A stretch of DNA of 64,000 nt from CAYZJV01 sp964616275. GTDB lineage: Bacteria > Spirochaetota > Spirochaetia > Sphaerochaetales > Sphaerochaetaceae. Position 1 is the first letter of the stretch. Every line of letters starts with the position of its first letter. This document shows, one piece after another, positions 26,620 through 33,820 of this stretch. The notes below the pieces were generated by a model. The model ran no database searches. It was not told the origin of the DNA and saw only the letters and a list, made by a program, of their open reading frames with translations. The DNA lies in assembly GCA_964616275.1 (NCBI GenBank), contig CAZTUL010000003.1, positions 1 to 64,000 on the forward strand, given 5' to 3'. The translations under genes were made by a program, and so were the position numbers.

Positions 26620-28270
26620 GGTAAAGCTCCTTTGTGATATCTTCATCGACCGTTCCGGAAACCTTCATATCACGCGAGCGGGCCTCTTCTGAAAGCGGCA
26701 CCCACTCCTTAGCTTTTCGTCCTGCCGAATGATCAGTTTCTCCAACTGTATTCGACTTACTTTCGGCTACCGAAATCATTCTGTTCACTGCAGAGAGCAG
26801 ACTCTGCATGCTGGCTTCCAAGATATCAGTACTGACACCGCGTCCTCGATAGACCCCATTATCATCACTAATCTTTACTAAAACTTCTCCAAGTGCATCT
26901 CTGTGTTCAGTTACCGCTCTGAGTTGATAATCTTCAAGTGAATAGGAGTGTTTAATAATACGTTCAACAGCTTTATAACACGCATACACTGGACCTGTTG
27001 CCATCTCAACGGCCTGTAATTTTCTCTCTCCACGTCTGAGAGTTACGCAAGCAGTGGTGGTCATGGTATTTCCAGTATTCACTACAAAATTATCAAGCTC
27101 ATAAATATGTGGAGCAGCGTGAGTACCACTCTCCATGAGTGCAATCAGATCACGATCGGTAATCTCTTTTTTCTTGTCGGCAACATTTTTGAAGTCTGTA
27201 AACAATTTTGTCGCCATTTCAGCATCGAGCGTATAACCGAGATCTTCCATCCGCTTGACAAATGCATGTTGCCCAGAATGTTTTCCCAGTACCATGGTCG
27301 TCTTTTTCAAACCAATAGATTCGGGTGTCATAATTTCATATGTTTGAGCATGAGCCATCATTCCATGTTGATGTATTCCTGACTCATGTGCAAAGGCATT
27401 CGCCCCAACGATTGATTTGTTTGGAGCTATTGCCACTCCGGTAATACTCGATAACAATCTGCTTGTTTTATACAATTCTTCTGTTTTGAGGTTATAGGAA
27501 TAATCGAAGAGATCTCTGCGTGTTCGAATTGCCATAACAAACTCTTCAACTGCAGCGTTTCCTGCACGTTCGCCTATACCACAGACGGTACATTCCGCCT
27601 GACGGGCTCCTGCCTCTATTCCGGCAAGAGAATTTGCCACAGCAAGACCAAGATCATTATGACAATGAACGGAGAGTATAGCCTTGTCGATGTTTGGTAC
27701 GTGGTTCATCAGATATGAAATAAGATCTCCAAATTCATTGGGAATGCTGTAGCCCACCGTGTCTGGAATATTCACGACTGTCGCTCCTGCCTTGATTACA
27801 GCTTCAACAACTTTACTGAGATACTCACGATCGGTTCGTGCAGCATCCTCTGCCGAGAACTCTACAGCTGGGCACAAATTTCGAGCATGCCGAACCATAG
27901 CTACAGCTTGTTCCAAGGCACGCTCACGTGTCATTTTCAGTTTATACTGCAAGTGAAGATCGCTCGTCGCAATGAACGTATGGATCAATGGCTGAGCAGC
28001 ACCCTTTACAGCATCCCATGCACAATCTATATCTTTTTCAAGTGCACGTGAAAGTGACGCTACCGTACAATTCTTAACCGCATCGGCGATGGCCTGAACA
28101 GAGGTAAAATCTCCAGGTGAAGCAATTGCAAACCCAGCTTCAATCACATCCACACCGAGCGTTTCCAGCTGACGGGCGAATCGAAGTTTTTCTTCGAGAT
28201 TCATACTATACCCAGGAGCTTGTTCACCATCACGGAGTGTTGTATCAAAAATTCTAATCTGTTCGGCCAT
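26612..28270 (-). CDS. leuA: 2-isopropylmalate synthase
   Basis: A 552-residue enzyme that commits 2-ketoisovalerate to leucine. It begins with the HMGL motif IFDTTLRDGEQAPGYSM and carries the metal-binding HCHNDLGLAVANSLAGIEAGA near residues 200-220. The C-terminal LeuA dimer/regulatory domain follows from about 390, with a GRGVSTDILEASMQSLL segment near 486 that is shared with the adjacent CimA. That domain normally binds leucine for feedback inhibition. The ~40-residue tail after it is longer than usual and polar. It lies 65 bases after ilvC, a gap holding two small hairpins. Confidence 0.95.
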   Translation of the reverse strand: MAEQIRIFDTTLRDGEQAPGYSMNLEEKLRFARQLETLGVDVIEAGFAIASPGDFTSVQAIADAVKNCTVASLSRALEKDIDCAWDAVKGAAQPLIHTFIATSDLHLQYKLKMTRERALEQAVAMVRHARNLCPAVEFSAEDAARTDREYLSKVVEAVIKAGATVVNIPDTVGYSIPNEFGDLISYLMNHVPNIDKAILSVHCHNDLGLAVANSLAGIEAGARQAECTVCGIGERAGNAAVEEFVMAIRTRRDLFDYSYNLKTEELYKTSRLLSSITGVAIAPNKSIVGANAFAHESGIHQHGMMAHAQTYEIMTPESIGLKKTTMVLGKHSGQHAFVKRMEDLGYTLDAEMATKLFTDFKNVADKKKEITDRDLIALMESGTHAAPHIYELDNFVVNTGNTMTTTACVTLRRGERKLQAVEMATGPVYACYKAVERIIKHSYSLEDYQLRAVTEHRDALGEVLVKISDDNGVYRGRGVSTDILEASMQSLLSAVNRMISVAESKSNTVGETDHSAGRKAKEWVPLSEEARSRDMKVSGTVDEDITKELYHV

Positions 28271-28290
28271 ATTCTTCCCTCACTACTATA

Positions 28291-28329
28291 CGGCTTTCGC
28301 CGATTGTATTCGGACAATGCAACGCATTG
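28291..28329 (-). other. Two small hairpins in the ilvC-leuA gap
   Basis: CGGC/GCCG with a 4-base loop (28291-28302) and CAATGC/GCATTG with a 3-base loop (28315-28329) lie in the 65-base gap. There is no U-run, so these are more likely processing or stability elements than a terminator. Confidence 0.4.
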
Positions 28330-28335
28330 CAGTCA

Positions 28336-29328
28336 CTACTTCTTCAACCAGCTCATAAGAGATCGCAGTTTTTTTCCGGTTGATTCAAGGAGACTTTCAG
28401 ATTCCATACGGCGTTTAGCATTAAAGAAAGGACGTTTTACCTGATTTTCGACCAACCAATTTCGGGCAAAGGTTCCATCCTGAATTTCGGTCAGGACTTT
28501 CCCCATCTCTTTTTTCGTTTCATCGGTAATGATTCGGTTCCCTGTTACATAATCACCATACTCTGCCGTATCACTGATTGAATATCGCATGTAGGAAAGT
28601 CCACCCTGGTTAATCAGGTCTACGATGAGCTTCATTTCATGACAGCACTCAAAATAAGCCATCTCCGGCTGATACCCAGCAGCAACCAATGTGTCAAAAC
28701 CAGCCTTGATCAATGCTGAAACTCCACCGCACAGAACAGCCTGTTCACCAAACAGATCGGTCTCGGTCTCCTCTTTGAATGATGTTTCGAAAACACCCGC
28801 ACGTCCTGCTCCCAAACCGACTGCATAGGCAAGAGCAACATCCTTTGAGTTACCGGAGGGGTCTTGATGCACAGCAATCAGTGAAGGTACACCCTTTCCT
28901 TCCTGGAATTGGGAACGGACTGTATGTCCAGGACCCTTGGGTGCAATCATGATTACATTGACATCCTTAGCTGGAGCAATCTGTCCAAAATGGATATTAA
29001 AACCATGAGCAAAAGCGAGGTACTTTCCTGCTGTGAGACCAGGTTCAATACTTTCAGAAAAGATTTTTGATTGCTTCTCATCGTTTACAAGCATCATGAT
29101 GACCTGTGCTTCCTTTGCAGCATCGGCAGCGGTCATAACTCGCAAACCAGCCTCTTCAGCTTTCTCCCAGGAAGGACTTCCTTTATAGAGTCCTACTACA
29201 ACGTTGATTCCCGACTCATGTAGATTAAGTGCATGTGCATGTCCCTGACTTCCGTATCCAATGATTGCAACCGTCTTACCTTCTAAAACCGACATGTCGG
29301 CATCTTTTTCATAATACATGGTACTCAT
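28336..29328 (-). CDS. ilvC: Ketol-acid reductoisomerase
   Basis: A 330-residue class I KARI that isomerises and reduces acetolactate or acetohydroxybutyrate. The Rossmann motif GYGSQGHAHALNL lies near residues 25-37. The cofactor loop reads LYKGSPSWEKA: the serines expected for NADPH are kept, while the usual Arg after Leu is Tyr. The C-terminal knotted domain has metal-binding Asp/Glu in ETDLFGEQAVLCGG near 190 and YFECCHEMKLIVDLI near 227-241. AAAGGAG precedes the ATG. It follows ilvN by 37 bases as the second structural gene of the operon. Confidence 0.96.
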   Translation of the reverse strand: MSTMYYEKDADMSVLEGKTVAIIGYGSQGHAHALNLHESGINVVVGLYKGSPSWEKAEEAGLRVMTAADAAKEAQVIMMLVNDEKQSKIFSESIEPGLTAGKYLAFAHGFNIHFGQIAPAKDVNVIMIAPKGPGHTVRSQFQEGKGVPSLIAVHQDPSGNSKDVALAYAVGLGAGRAGVFETSFKEETETDLFGEQAVLCGGVSALIKAGFDTLVAAGYQPEMAYFECCHEMKLIVDLINQGGLSYMRYSISDTAEYGDYVTGNRIITDETKKEMGKVLTEIQDGTFARNWLVENQVKRPFFNAKRRMESESLLESTGKKLRSLMSWLKK

Positions 29329-29365
29329 AATTATTCTCCTTTTGCCCTCTAGGCTCTGTCATTCA

Positions 29366-29881
29366 TTAATCATTATTTCGATTGCTATGGTTCACCATAG
29401 CTTGGCTACCCCGTTCCATTGCTGTCATTCCAGTACGTACTAGTTCAGTTATTCCATAGGGTCTCAACAAATGAAGGAACGATGCAACTTTATCGGTATT
29501 TCCGGTAATCTGCATGGTGATTGTCTCTTCGGTAACGTCCACTATTTTTGATTTGAAGATCTCAGAGAGTTCAACTACAGCGGCTCTTGTGGCGGCTGTT
29601 GTCTGCACCTTAACGAGCACAAGTTCACACTGAATACTCCCTTGGAGAGTAAGCTCAACTACGGTAATGACATCAATTAGTTTTTCCACTTGTTTTTCGA
29701 TTTGTTCAACAATCGATCGATCACCTGATACCACAATGGTAATCCGGCTGATTTCGGGATTCTCGGTTTCTCCGACCGAGAGGCTGTCAATGTTATACCC
29801 TCTTCTACTGAACAATCCGACAACTCGGCTCAGTACGCCTGGATGGTTATTGACCAAGATTCCTAATGTATACCGTTCCAT
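29366..29881 (-). CDS. ilvN: Acetolactate synthase small (regulatory) subunit
   Basis: A 171-residue regulatory subunit with an N-terminal ACT domain (GILVNNHPGVLSRVVGLFSRRGYNIDSLSVG, about 6-37, in family register) and a C-terminal ALS_ss_C domain. It binds valine and raises the activity of the IlvB catalytic subunit. It is the first structural gene after the leader peptide and attenuator, so its expression is controlled most directly by that leader. GGGGGA lies upstream of the ATG. The final ~15 residues (Ser/Asn/Arg rich) extend a little beyond typical members. The name ilvH would serve equally. Confidence 0.95.
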   Translation of the reverse strand: MERYTLGILVNNHPGVLSRVVGLFSRRGYNIDSLSVGETENPEISRITIVVSGDRSIVEQIEKQVEKLIDVITVVELTLQGSIQCELVLVKVQTTAATRAAVVELSEIFKSKIVDVTEETITMQITGNTDKVASFLHLLRPYGITELVRTGMTAMERGSQAMVNHSNRNND

Positions 29882-29945
29882 GTCTCAATCCCCCTTTGGA
29901 ATGTGTGTGCTGTAAATCCAACTATCCTTGTGGATAGCTAGTGCT

Positions 29946-30011
29946 AAAAAGGCTACACCGATTCACCGTGAAGGGTTCTCCACGGGTGCACCAAAACCGG
30001 TTTGCCGTGGG
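29946..30011 (-). promoter_or_regulatory. Transcription attenuator of the ilv-leu operon
   Basis: On the minus-strand transcript, right after the leader-peptide stop, two alternative structures can be drawn. Terminator: GGC (30006-30004) with GCC (29953-29951), ACCGGUU (30001-29995) with AAUCGGU (29963-29957), and CACCCGUG (29988-29981) with CACGGUG (29970-29964), followed by UUUUU (29950-29946). Antiterminator: CCACGG (30010-30005) with CCGUGG (29985-29980), which uses bases needed by the terminator. The CCCACGG strand begins two bases after the leader stop codon, so a ribosome that reaches the stop would cover it and allow termination. A ribosome stalled in the Ile/Leu/Val codons would leave it free. 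This is the classic attenuation layout. Pairings were drawn by hand. Confidence 0.8.
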
Positions 30012-30012
30012 T

Positions 30013-30195
30013 TTATAGAATAATAAGGCTTACGAGAATAATAATTACAGATAGGATTACGATAGGTAGGAGGTAGGAAGAAACTATGAGGGGTGAAAAA
30101 AATGCAGATTGACTGGATTGGCACACGGACAATTCCGTATGAGGCCAATACGTCGCATGTGTTTTGGAGCTGTGTGGCTTCTTAGCCGTTCTCAT
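30013..30195 (-). CDS. Ile/Leu/Val-rich leader peptide of the ilv-leu operon
   Basis: A 60-codon open frame starting at ATG 30195 with GAGGTG eight bases upstream, located between the operon promoter and its attenuator. The first 35 residues are polar and ordinary. Of residues 36-60, 19 are branched-chain (8 Ile, 7 Leu, 4 Val), including the run VIIILV and the end SLIIL before TAA. The density, the position and the overlap of its stop with the antiterminator strand identify it as a regulatory leader peptide analogous to IlvL/LeuL, though about twice as long as the enterobacterial ones. The peptide itself probably has no function. A short membrane protein is the alternative reading, but the RNA context argues against it. 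Confidence 0.82.
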   Translation of the reverse strand: MRTAKKPHSSKTHATYWPHTELSVCQSSQSAFFSPLIVSSYLLPIVILSVIIILVSLIIL

Positions 30196-30227
30196 GACTC
30201 GCACCTCGAACAAATAGATTGCTTCTT

Positions 30228-30256
30228 GTTGTATACGCCTCAGAAAAAAATGTCAA
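30228..30256 (-). promoter_or_regulatory. Promoter of the ilv-leu operon
   Basis: A perfect TTGACA -35 (minus strand, 30256-30251), a 17-base spacer and TACAAC -10 (30233-30228). Transcription should start near 30221, about 26 bases before the leader-peptide ATG. Nothing further is recognised in the 150 bases between this promoter and the DtxR-family gene. Confidence 0.7.
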
Positions 30257-30409
30257 CTCCAAGTTAAACATCTTTGTAAATAAATATACATAATTTATGC
30301 AATTTTATGAAAACTTGCAGGAAATCATATGAAAAACAGCTCTCATGCATACTAAAAAAGATTAATTAATCCAGATAAATCAAGGGCAATAAGCTATGTT
30401 CATGTGATC

Positions 30410-30790
30410 TTATTGGTTTTTCTTGCTTTTATGTTCTGCCACAAATGCAGTCAACCGTTCCATCGTTTCAGCACTCACAATGTGCTCCATACGACACGCA
30501 TCTGCCTCTGCAGTTTCAGGATCCAGCCCCAGTACATCACCTAAAAAGGTCGTAAGCGTCTTGTGCCGACCATAAATCTGTGAAGCTTTCAACCGGCCTT
30601 TGGCAGTTAGTTCTATGGTTCCATATGTTTCCTGATGAATATACCCATTGGACTGTAATATCTTCATAGCGCGACTTACACTCGGCTTGGTCACACCGAT
30701 TTTATGGGCAACATCGGTAAGTCTCACCGTACCTCGCTCTTGCTCAAGCTCTAATACAGCTTCTAGATAATCTTCACCCGATTCTCGCAT
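30410..30790 (-). CDS. DtxR/MntR-family metal-dependent regulator
   Basis: A 126-residue transcription factor. It has an N-terminal winged helix (EDYLEAVLELEQERGTVRLTDVAHKIGVTKPSVSRAMKIL in family register, residues 5-44, with the recognition helix around VTKPSVSRAM) and a short dimerisation/metal-binding helix region with Asp/Glu, Cys, Met, Glu and His in ADACRMEHIVSAETM near residues 96-110. This matches the short MntR/IdeR form without an SH3-like domain. Mn2+ or Fe2+ is the likely ligand. It has its own promoter directly downstream of the sodium-pump genes. Targets are unknown, and no metal-uptake gene is adjacent. Confidence 0.9.
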   Translation of the reverse strand: MRESGEDYLEAVLELEQERGTVRLTDVAHKIGVTKPSVSRAMKILQSNGYIHQETYGTIELTAKGRLKASQIYGRHKTLTTFLGDVLGLDPETAEADACRMEHIVSAETMERLTAFVAEHKSKKNQ

Positions 30791-30815
30791 CCATTCCTCC
30801 GTTCACACGTAAACC

Positions 30816-30844
30816 ATTGTATCACGCATAAAAAGCACTCGCAA
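30816..30844 (-). promoter_or_regulatory. Promoter of the DtxR-family gene
   Basis: TTGCGA (-35, minus strand 30844-30839), a 17-base spacer and TACAAT (-10, 30821-30816) preceded by a TG, giving an extended -10. A GGAGGA ribosome site follows before the ATG at 30790. Confidence 0.6.
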
Positions 30845-30863
30845 TGACTCAGTATATCCGCTC

Positions 30864-30989
30864 TCATTTCCGATTCTTAAATATTTTAGGAAATAGAAGC
30901 AGTACAAGAAAAATGAGAAAAATAACCACAAATATTGCCAGCATTCCCTGCCACATAAGGGTAAGCGACTGCATAAATACATCCATCAT
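30864..30989 (-). CDS. Small OadG-like sodium-pump gamma subunit (41 aa)
   Basis: A 41-residue frame, ATG 30989 to TGA 30866-30864, 15 bases after the stop of the beta-subunit gene and with AGGAGA upstream. It has a short amphipathic start with QSLTLMWQGM, one long hydrophobic helix (about 17-34) and a basic tail KIFKNRK. This is the layout of the membrane anchor of oxaloacetate/methylmalonyl-CoA decarboxylase gamma subunits (OadG, PF04277), without the longer C-terminal Zn-binding part. It is easily missed because of its length. The gamma role is inferred from adjacency to the beta subunit and the helix pattern. Confidence 0.75.
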   Translation of the reverse strand: MMDVFMQSLTLMWQGMLAIFVVIFLIFLVLLLFPKIFKNRK

Positions 30990-31004
30990 AATCAAGCTCT
31001 CCTA

Positions 31005-32144
31005 TTACACCAGCATGCCAGGCACGAGTCCTAGAATAACACCCCCGGCGATGACTGAAGCAATTTGTCCCGCAACATTCGCTCCTACTGCATGCATGAG
31101 CAAATGATTCTGAGAATCGGCCTCTTGTCCCATACGCTGCACTACGCGAGCTGACATGGGAAATGCAGATATCCCAGCAGCTCCTATCATCGGATTTACC
31201 TTGTTCTTGGAAAAAAGATTCAGGAGTTTCGCAAACAAGACACCGGCAATTGAGTCAAAAATAAAAGCAAGCAACCCCAGCACCATGATAAGCATGGTTT
31301 CGTAGCGTACAAACTTGTCAGCCTGCATAGAGGCCGATATGGTAATCCCCAAGAGCAATGTTATAAGATTTGCAAGTACATGTTGCGCCGTCTCAGAAAG
31401 ACTCCCCAACACTCCCGACTCCCTAATGAGATTACCGAACATCAGCAACCCGACGAGACTGACTGAGGCAGGAGCCACATACCCTGCGAATAACGTAACT
31501 ACTATGGGAAATAACAGTCGTGCCATTCGAGAGACCGACTTCGGATTATACGGCATACGAATCGCCCGTTCCTTTTTTGTAGTCACCAATTTAATTGCGA
31601 ACGGTTGAATTATTGGAACCAAAGCCATATACGAGTAGGCCGCAACTGCTATCGCCCCGACATATTCACTTTTCAGGACCTGCGAAACTAAGATTGAAGT
31701 TGGTCCATCTGCAGCTCCAATGATTCCAATGGAGGCAGCATCCTTAAGAGGGAACCCAAGCAAAACAGCAATGGAAACTGTAGCAAAAATACCAAACTGA
31801 GCAGCTGCTCCAAACAATATAAGTTTCGGGTTACTTAGCAAGGGGCCGAAATCGATCATGGCACCTATGCCGATGAATAACAGCAGGGGCATTGCTTCTG
31901 AGGCTTCTATACCTACTTCAAACATCCACTCTAAGATACCTGCAACTTCCCCGATACCGCTCATGGTAGTATTAAGAGCACCTGAAAATGGAATGTTCAC
32001 TAAAATTGCACCAAAGCCCATGGGCAATAAAAGAGCCGGTTCAAGTTTTTTAGATATCGCGAGAAAGATAAGCATTGCGCCGATTACATACATGACCAGT
32101 TGCTGCCATGTAGTGGCAGAGAGGCCCAGTAATAGAAAATCCAT
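31005..32144 (-). CDS. oadB: Sodium-ion-translocating decarboxylase beta subunit
   Basis: A 379-residue polytopic membrane protein of the OadB/GcdB/MmdB family (PF03977), which couples decarboxylation of a carboxybiotin carrier to Na+ export. Family marks are GIGAMIDFGPLLSNP near residues 92-106, GAADGPTSILVSQ near 144-156 with the Asp proposed to bind Na+, and the late GANVAGQIASVIAGG near 354-368. A GTG/ATG further upstream exists, but ATG 32144 has AGGAGGAG upstream. No carboxyltransferase alpha subunit or biotin carrier is in this window, so those must be encoded elsewhere. A small gamma-like gene follows. Confidence 0.93.
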   Translation of the reverse strand: MDFLLLGLSATTWQQLVMYVIGAMLIFLAISKKLEPALLLPMGFGAILVNIPFSGALNTTMSGIGEVAGILEWMFEVGIEASEAMPLLLFIGIGAMIDFGPLLSNPKLILFGAAAQFGIFATVSIAVLLGFPLKDAASIGIIGAADGPTSILVSQVLKSEYVGAIAVAAYSYMALVPIIQPFAIKLVTTKKERAIRMPYNPKSVSRMARLLFPIVVTLFAGYVAPASVSLVGLLMFGNLIRESGVLGSLSETAQHVLANLITLLLGITISASMQADKFVRYETMLIMVLGLLAFIFDSIAGVLFAKLLNLFSKNKVNPMIGAAGISAFPMSARVVQRMGQEADSQNHLLMHAVGANVAGQIASVIAGGVILGLVPGMLV

Positions 32145-32172
32145 GGATATCTCCTCCTTGGAGTGCTGTCTG

Positions 32173-32202
32173 ACTATATCACTAGCAGTCAATGCCGGTC
32201 AA
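32173..32202 (-). promoter_or_regulatory. Promoter of the sodium-pump genes
   Basis: TTGACC (-35, minus strand 32202-32197), an 18-base spacer and TATAGT (-10, 32178-32173), about 29 bases before ATG 32144, which has its own AGGAGGAG site. Confidence 0.5.
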
Positions 32203-32258
32203 CGTTACAGAACATACAACAATTCCGTATATTTATTCCTTTTCTATACATATGAGAC

Positions 32259-32287
32259 TTTCCAAAAATATAAAAACATCCTATCAT
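32259..32287 (+). promoter_or_regulatory. Promoter of the amino-acid ABC operon
   Basis: TTTCCA (-35, 32259-32264), a 17-base spacer and TATCAT (-10, 32282-32287), about 54 bases before the binding-protein ATG at 32341, which has an AGAGGTGA ribosome site. Confidence 0.4.
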
Positions 32288-32340
32288 GCCAAAAACATCG
32301 TGTTGGGATTGCTCCCCATCCGAATCAAAGAGGTGAATAA

Positions 32341-33153
32341 ATGAAGAAACTGTTTGTGATGATTGCTGTGACGTGTATTGCACTTTCGATACTTGGTGCA
32401 GCTGGATCTCGCGAAGTAGACGCTGTGGATCGTTCTTTAGAAAAAGTGCAGGACAAAGGTGTCTTCGTATTAGGGCTTGACGACTCATTCCCTCCCATGG
32501 GGTATCGAAATGACGACAACGAAATAGTTGGTTTTGATATCGATTTGGCACGGGAAGTAACTAAGCGCATGGGTGTTGAACTCAAACTTCAGCCTATCGA
32601 CTGGAATGCAAAAGAACAAGAATTGAATACCGGAAATATCGATTGTATCTGGAACGGGTTTACTATTACCCCAGAGAGAAAAGAGGTTATCAACTTCTCA
32701 GATCCCTATGTGAACAATGCCCAGGTTGCAGTGGTAAAAGCCGACAGTCCCATACGATCACTTGCTGACCTAGCAGGAAAGAAGGTCGGACTCCAAGCTG
32801 GTTCAAGTGCTTCAGATGCAGTGTATGGGAATGCCGAGTTTGCCGAATCTTTAGACCAGATTGTTGAAGTTCGTGATAACCTTACAGCCCTCATGGATCT
32901 TGAAATCGGTGGAGTTGATGCCGTAGTTCTCGATCTGTTCGTAGCTAACGATAATATTCAGCGCAGTGGAAAGGATTTTAAAATTCTTGAAGAACAACTC
33001 TCGTTTGAAGAGTATGGAATCGGATTCAGAAAGAATGACCAGGCACTCCGCGATGAAGTACAGAAACATTTGAACGAAATGGCTGCAGACGGTACCCTTG
33101 CAAAGATTTCAACCGATTGGTTTGCAGGTGATATTACCGTTGTAGGCAAGTAG
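32341..33153 (+). CDS. Amino-acid ABC transporter substrate-binding protein
   Basis: A 270-residue periplasmic binding protein of family 3 (PF00497). The early FVLGLDDSFPPMGYRNDDNE segment and FDIDLAREVTKRMG (near residues 63-76) are the polar amino-acid signature, and WNGFTITPERKEVINFSDPY near 103-122 lines the cleft. The signal peptide ends around Leu-Gly-Ala-Ala-Gly-Ser-Arg-Glu. There is a Cys inside the hydrophobic core but no lipobox, so it is probably not a lipoprotein. The permease and ATPase follow at 17 and 14 bases. Ligand class is inferred as polar or charged amino acid. Confidence 0.92.
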   Translation: MKKLFVMIAVTCIALSILGAAGSREVDAVDRSLEKVQDKGVFVLGLDDSFPPMGYRNDDNEIVGFDIDLAREVTKRMGVELKLQPIDWNAKEQELNTGNIDCIWNGFTITPERKEVINFSDPYVNNAQVAVVKADSPIRSLADLAGKKVGLQAGSSASDAVYGNAEFAESLDQIVEVRDNLTALMDLEIGGVDAVVLDLFVANDNIQRSGKDFKILEEQLSFEEYGIGFRKNDQALRDEVQKHLNEMAADGTLAKISTDWFAGDITVVGK

Positions 33154-33170
33154 ATAAGAGAGTTTAAAAA

Positions 33171-33806
33171 ATGCAAAAACTGTTGATGCTGATGCTTGGG
33201 GGTACGCTTACCTCACTACGCATATTCTTCCTCACACTGCTTTTCGCACTTCCGCTGGGATTGCTGGTAGCGAAAGGGAGAATGAGCAAGCATCGCATCA
33301 TCAGTTCCGTGGTAAACGGATACATCATGGTAATGAGAGGGACTCCTCTCATTCTGCAACTCATATTCGTTTACTTTGCTCCTTATTATGTGCTCGGAGC
33401 TTCCTCAGACCGTTTTACTGCAGTAATTATTGCTTATGCAATAAACTATGCAGCCTACTTTGCTGAGATATATCGGGGTGGTATTCAAAGCATTCCCCAA
33501 GGCCAGCTGGAAGCAGCTTCGGTCTTGGGTTTTTCAAAGGTGCATACCTTTTCGCATATCGTTATGCCGCAGGTGGTCAAACGAATCATGCCAGCTATGG
33601 GAAATGAGGTAATTACACTCGTAAAAGACACTGCACTTGCTCAGACCATTGGCGTTGCCGAATTATTCCGAGTCGCACAAAATGCAGCAGCGAGAGAGTT
33701 CTCCACCATGCCGATTTTTATAGCGGGTGTATTTTATTTCGTCATGAATGCTGTTGTATCTAAGAGCTTCGATTTCATCGAACGTAAGCTTGACTACTAC
33801 AGGTAG
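33171..33806 (+). CDS. Amino-acid ABC transporter permease
   Basis: A 211-residue membrane permease of the His/Glu/Gln/Arg/opine family (TIGR01726, PF00528), with four to five helices. The N-terminal GGTLTSLRIFFLTLLFALPLG segment and the RGTPLILQLIFVYF motif (near residues 62-75) are diagnostic. The EAA coupling loop reads GQLEAASVLGFSKVHTFSHIVMPQ near 114-137. It is shorter than most relatives at the N-terminus. A single permease is present, so the complex probably contains a homodimer. Confidence 0.93.
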   Translation: MQKLLMLMLGGTLTSLRIFFLTLLFALPLGLLVAKGRMSKHRIISSVVNGYIMVMRGTPLILQLIFVYFAPYYVLGASSDRFTAVIIAYAINYAAYFAEIYRGGIQSIPQGQLEAASVLGFSKVHTFSHIVMPQVVKRIMPAMGNEVITLVKDTALAQTIGVAELFRVAQNAAAREFSTMPIFIAGVFYFVMNAVVSKSFDFIERKLDYYR

Positions 33807-33820
33807 AAGGGAGCACCATA

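Noticed and set aside
29922..29937. CTATCC/GGATAG hairpin just before ilvN as the attenuator terminator
   Set aside because: The stem is short and no U-run follows. The three-part stem ending at UUUUU (29946) fits far better. It may affect ilvN translation.
31858..32340. 160-codon plus-strand open frame
   Set aside because: Antisense to oadB, and its downstream part is the promoter region of the amino-acid ABC operon.
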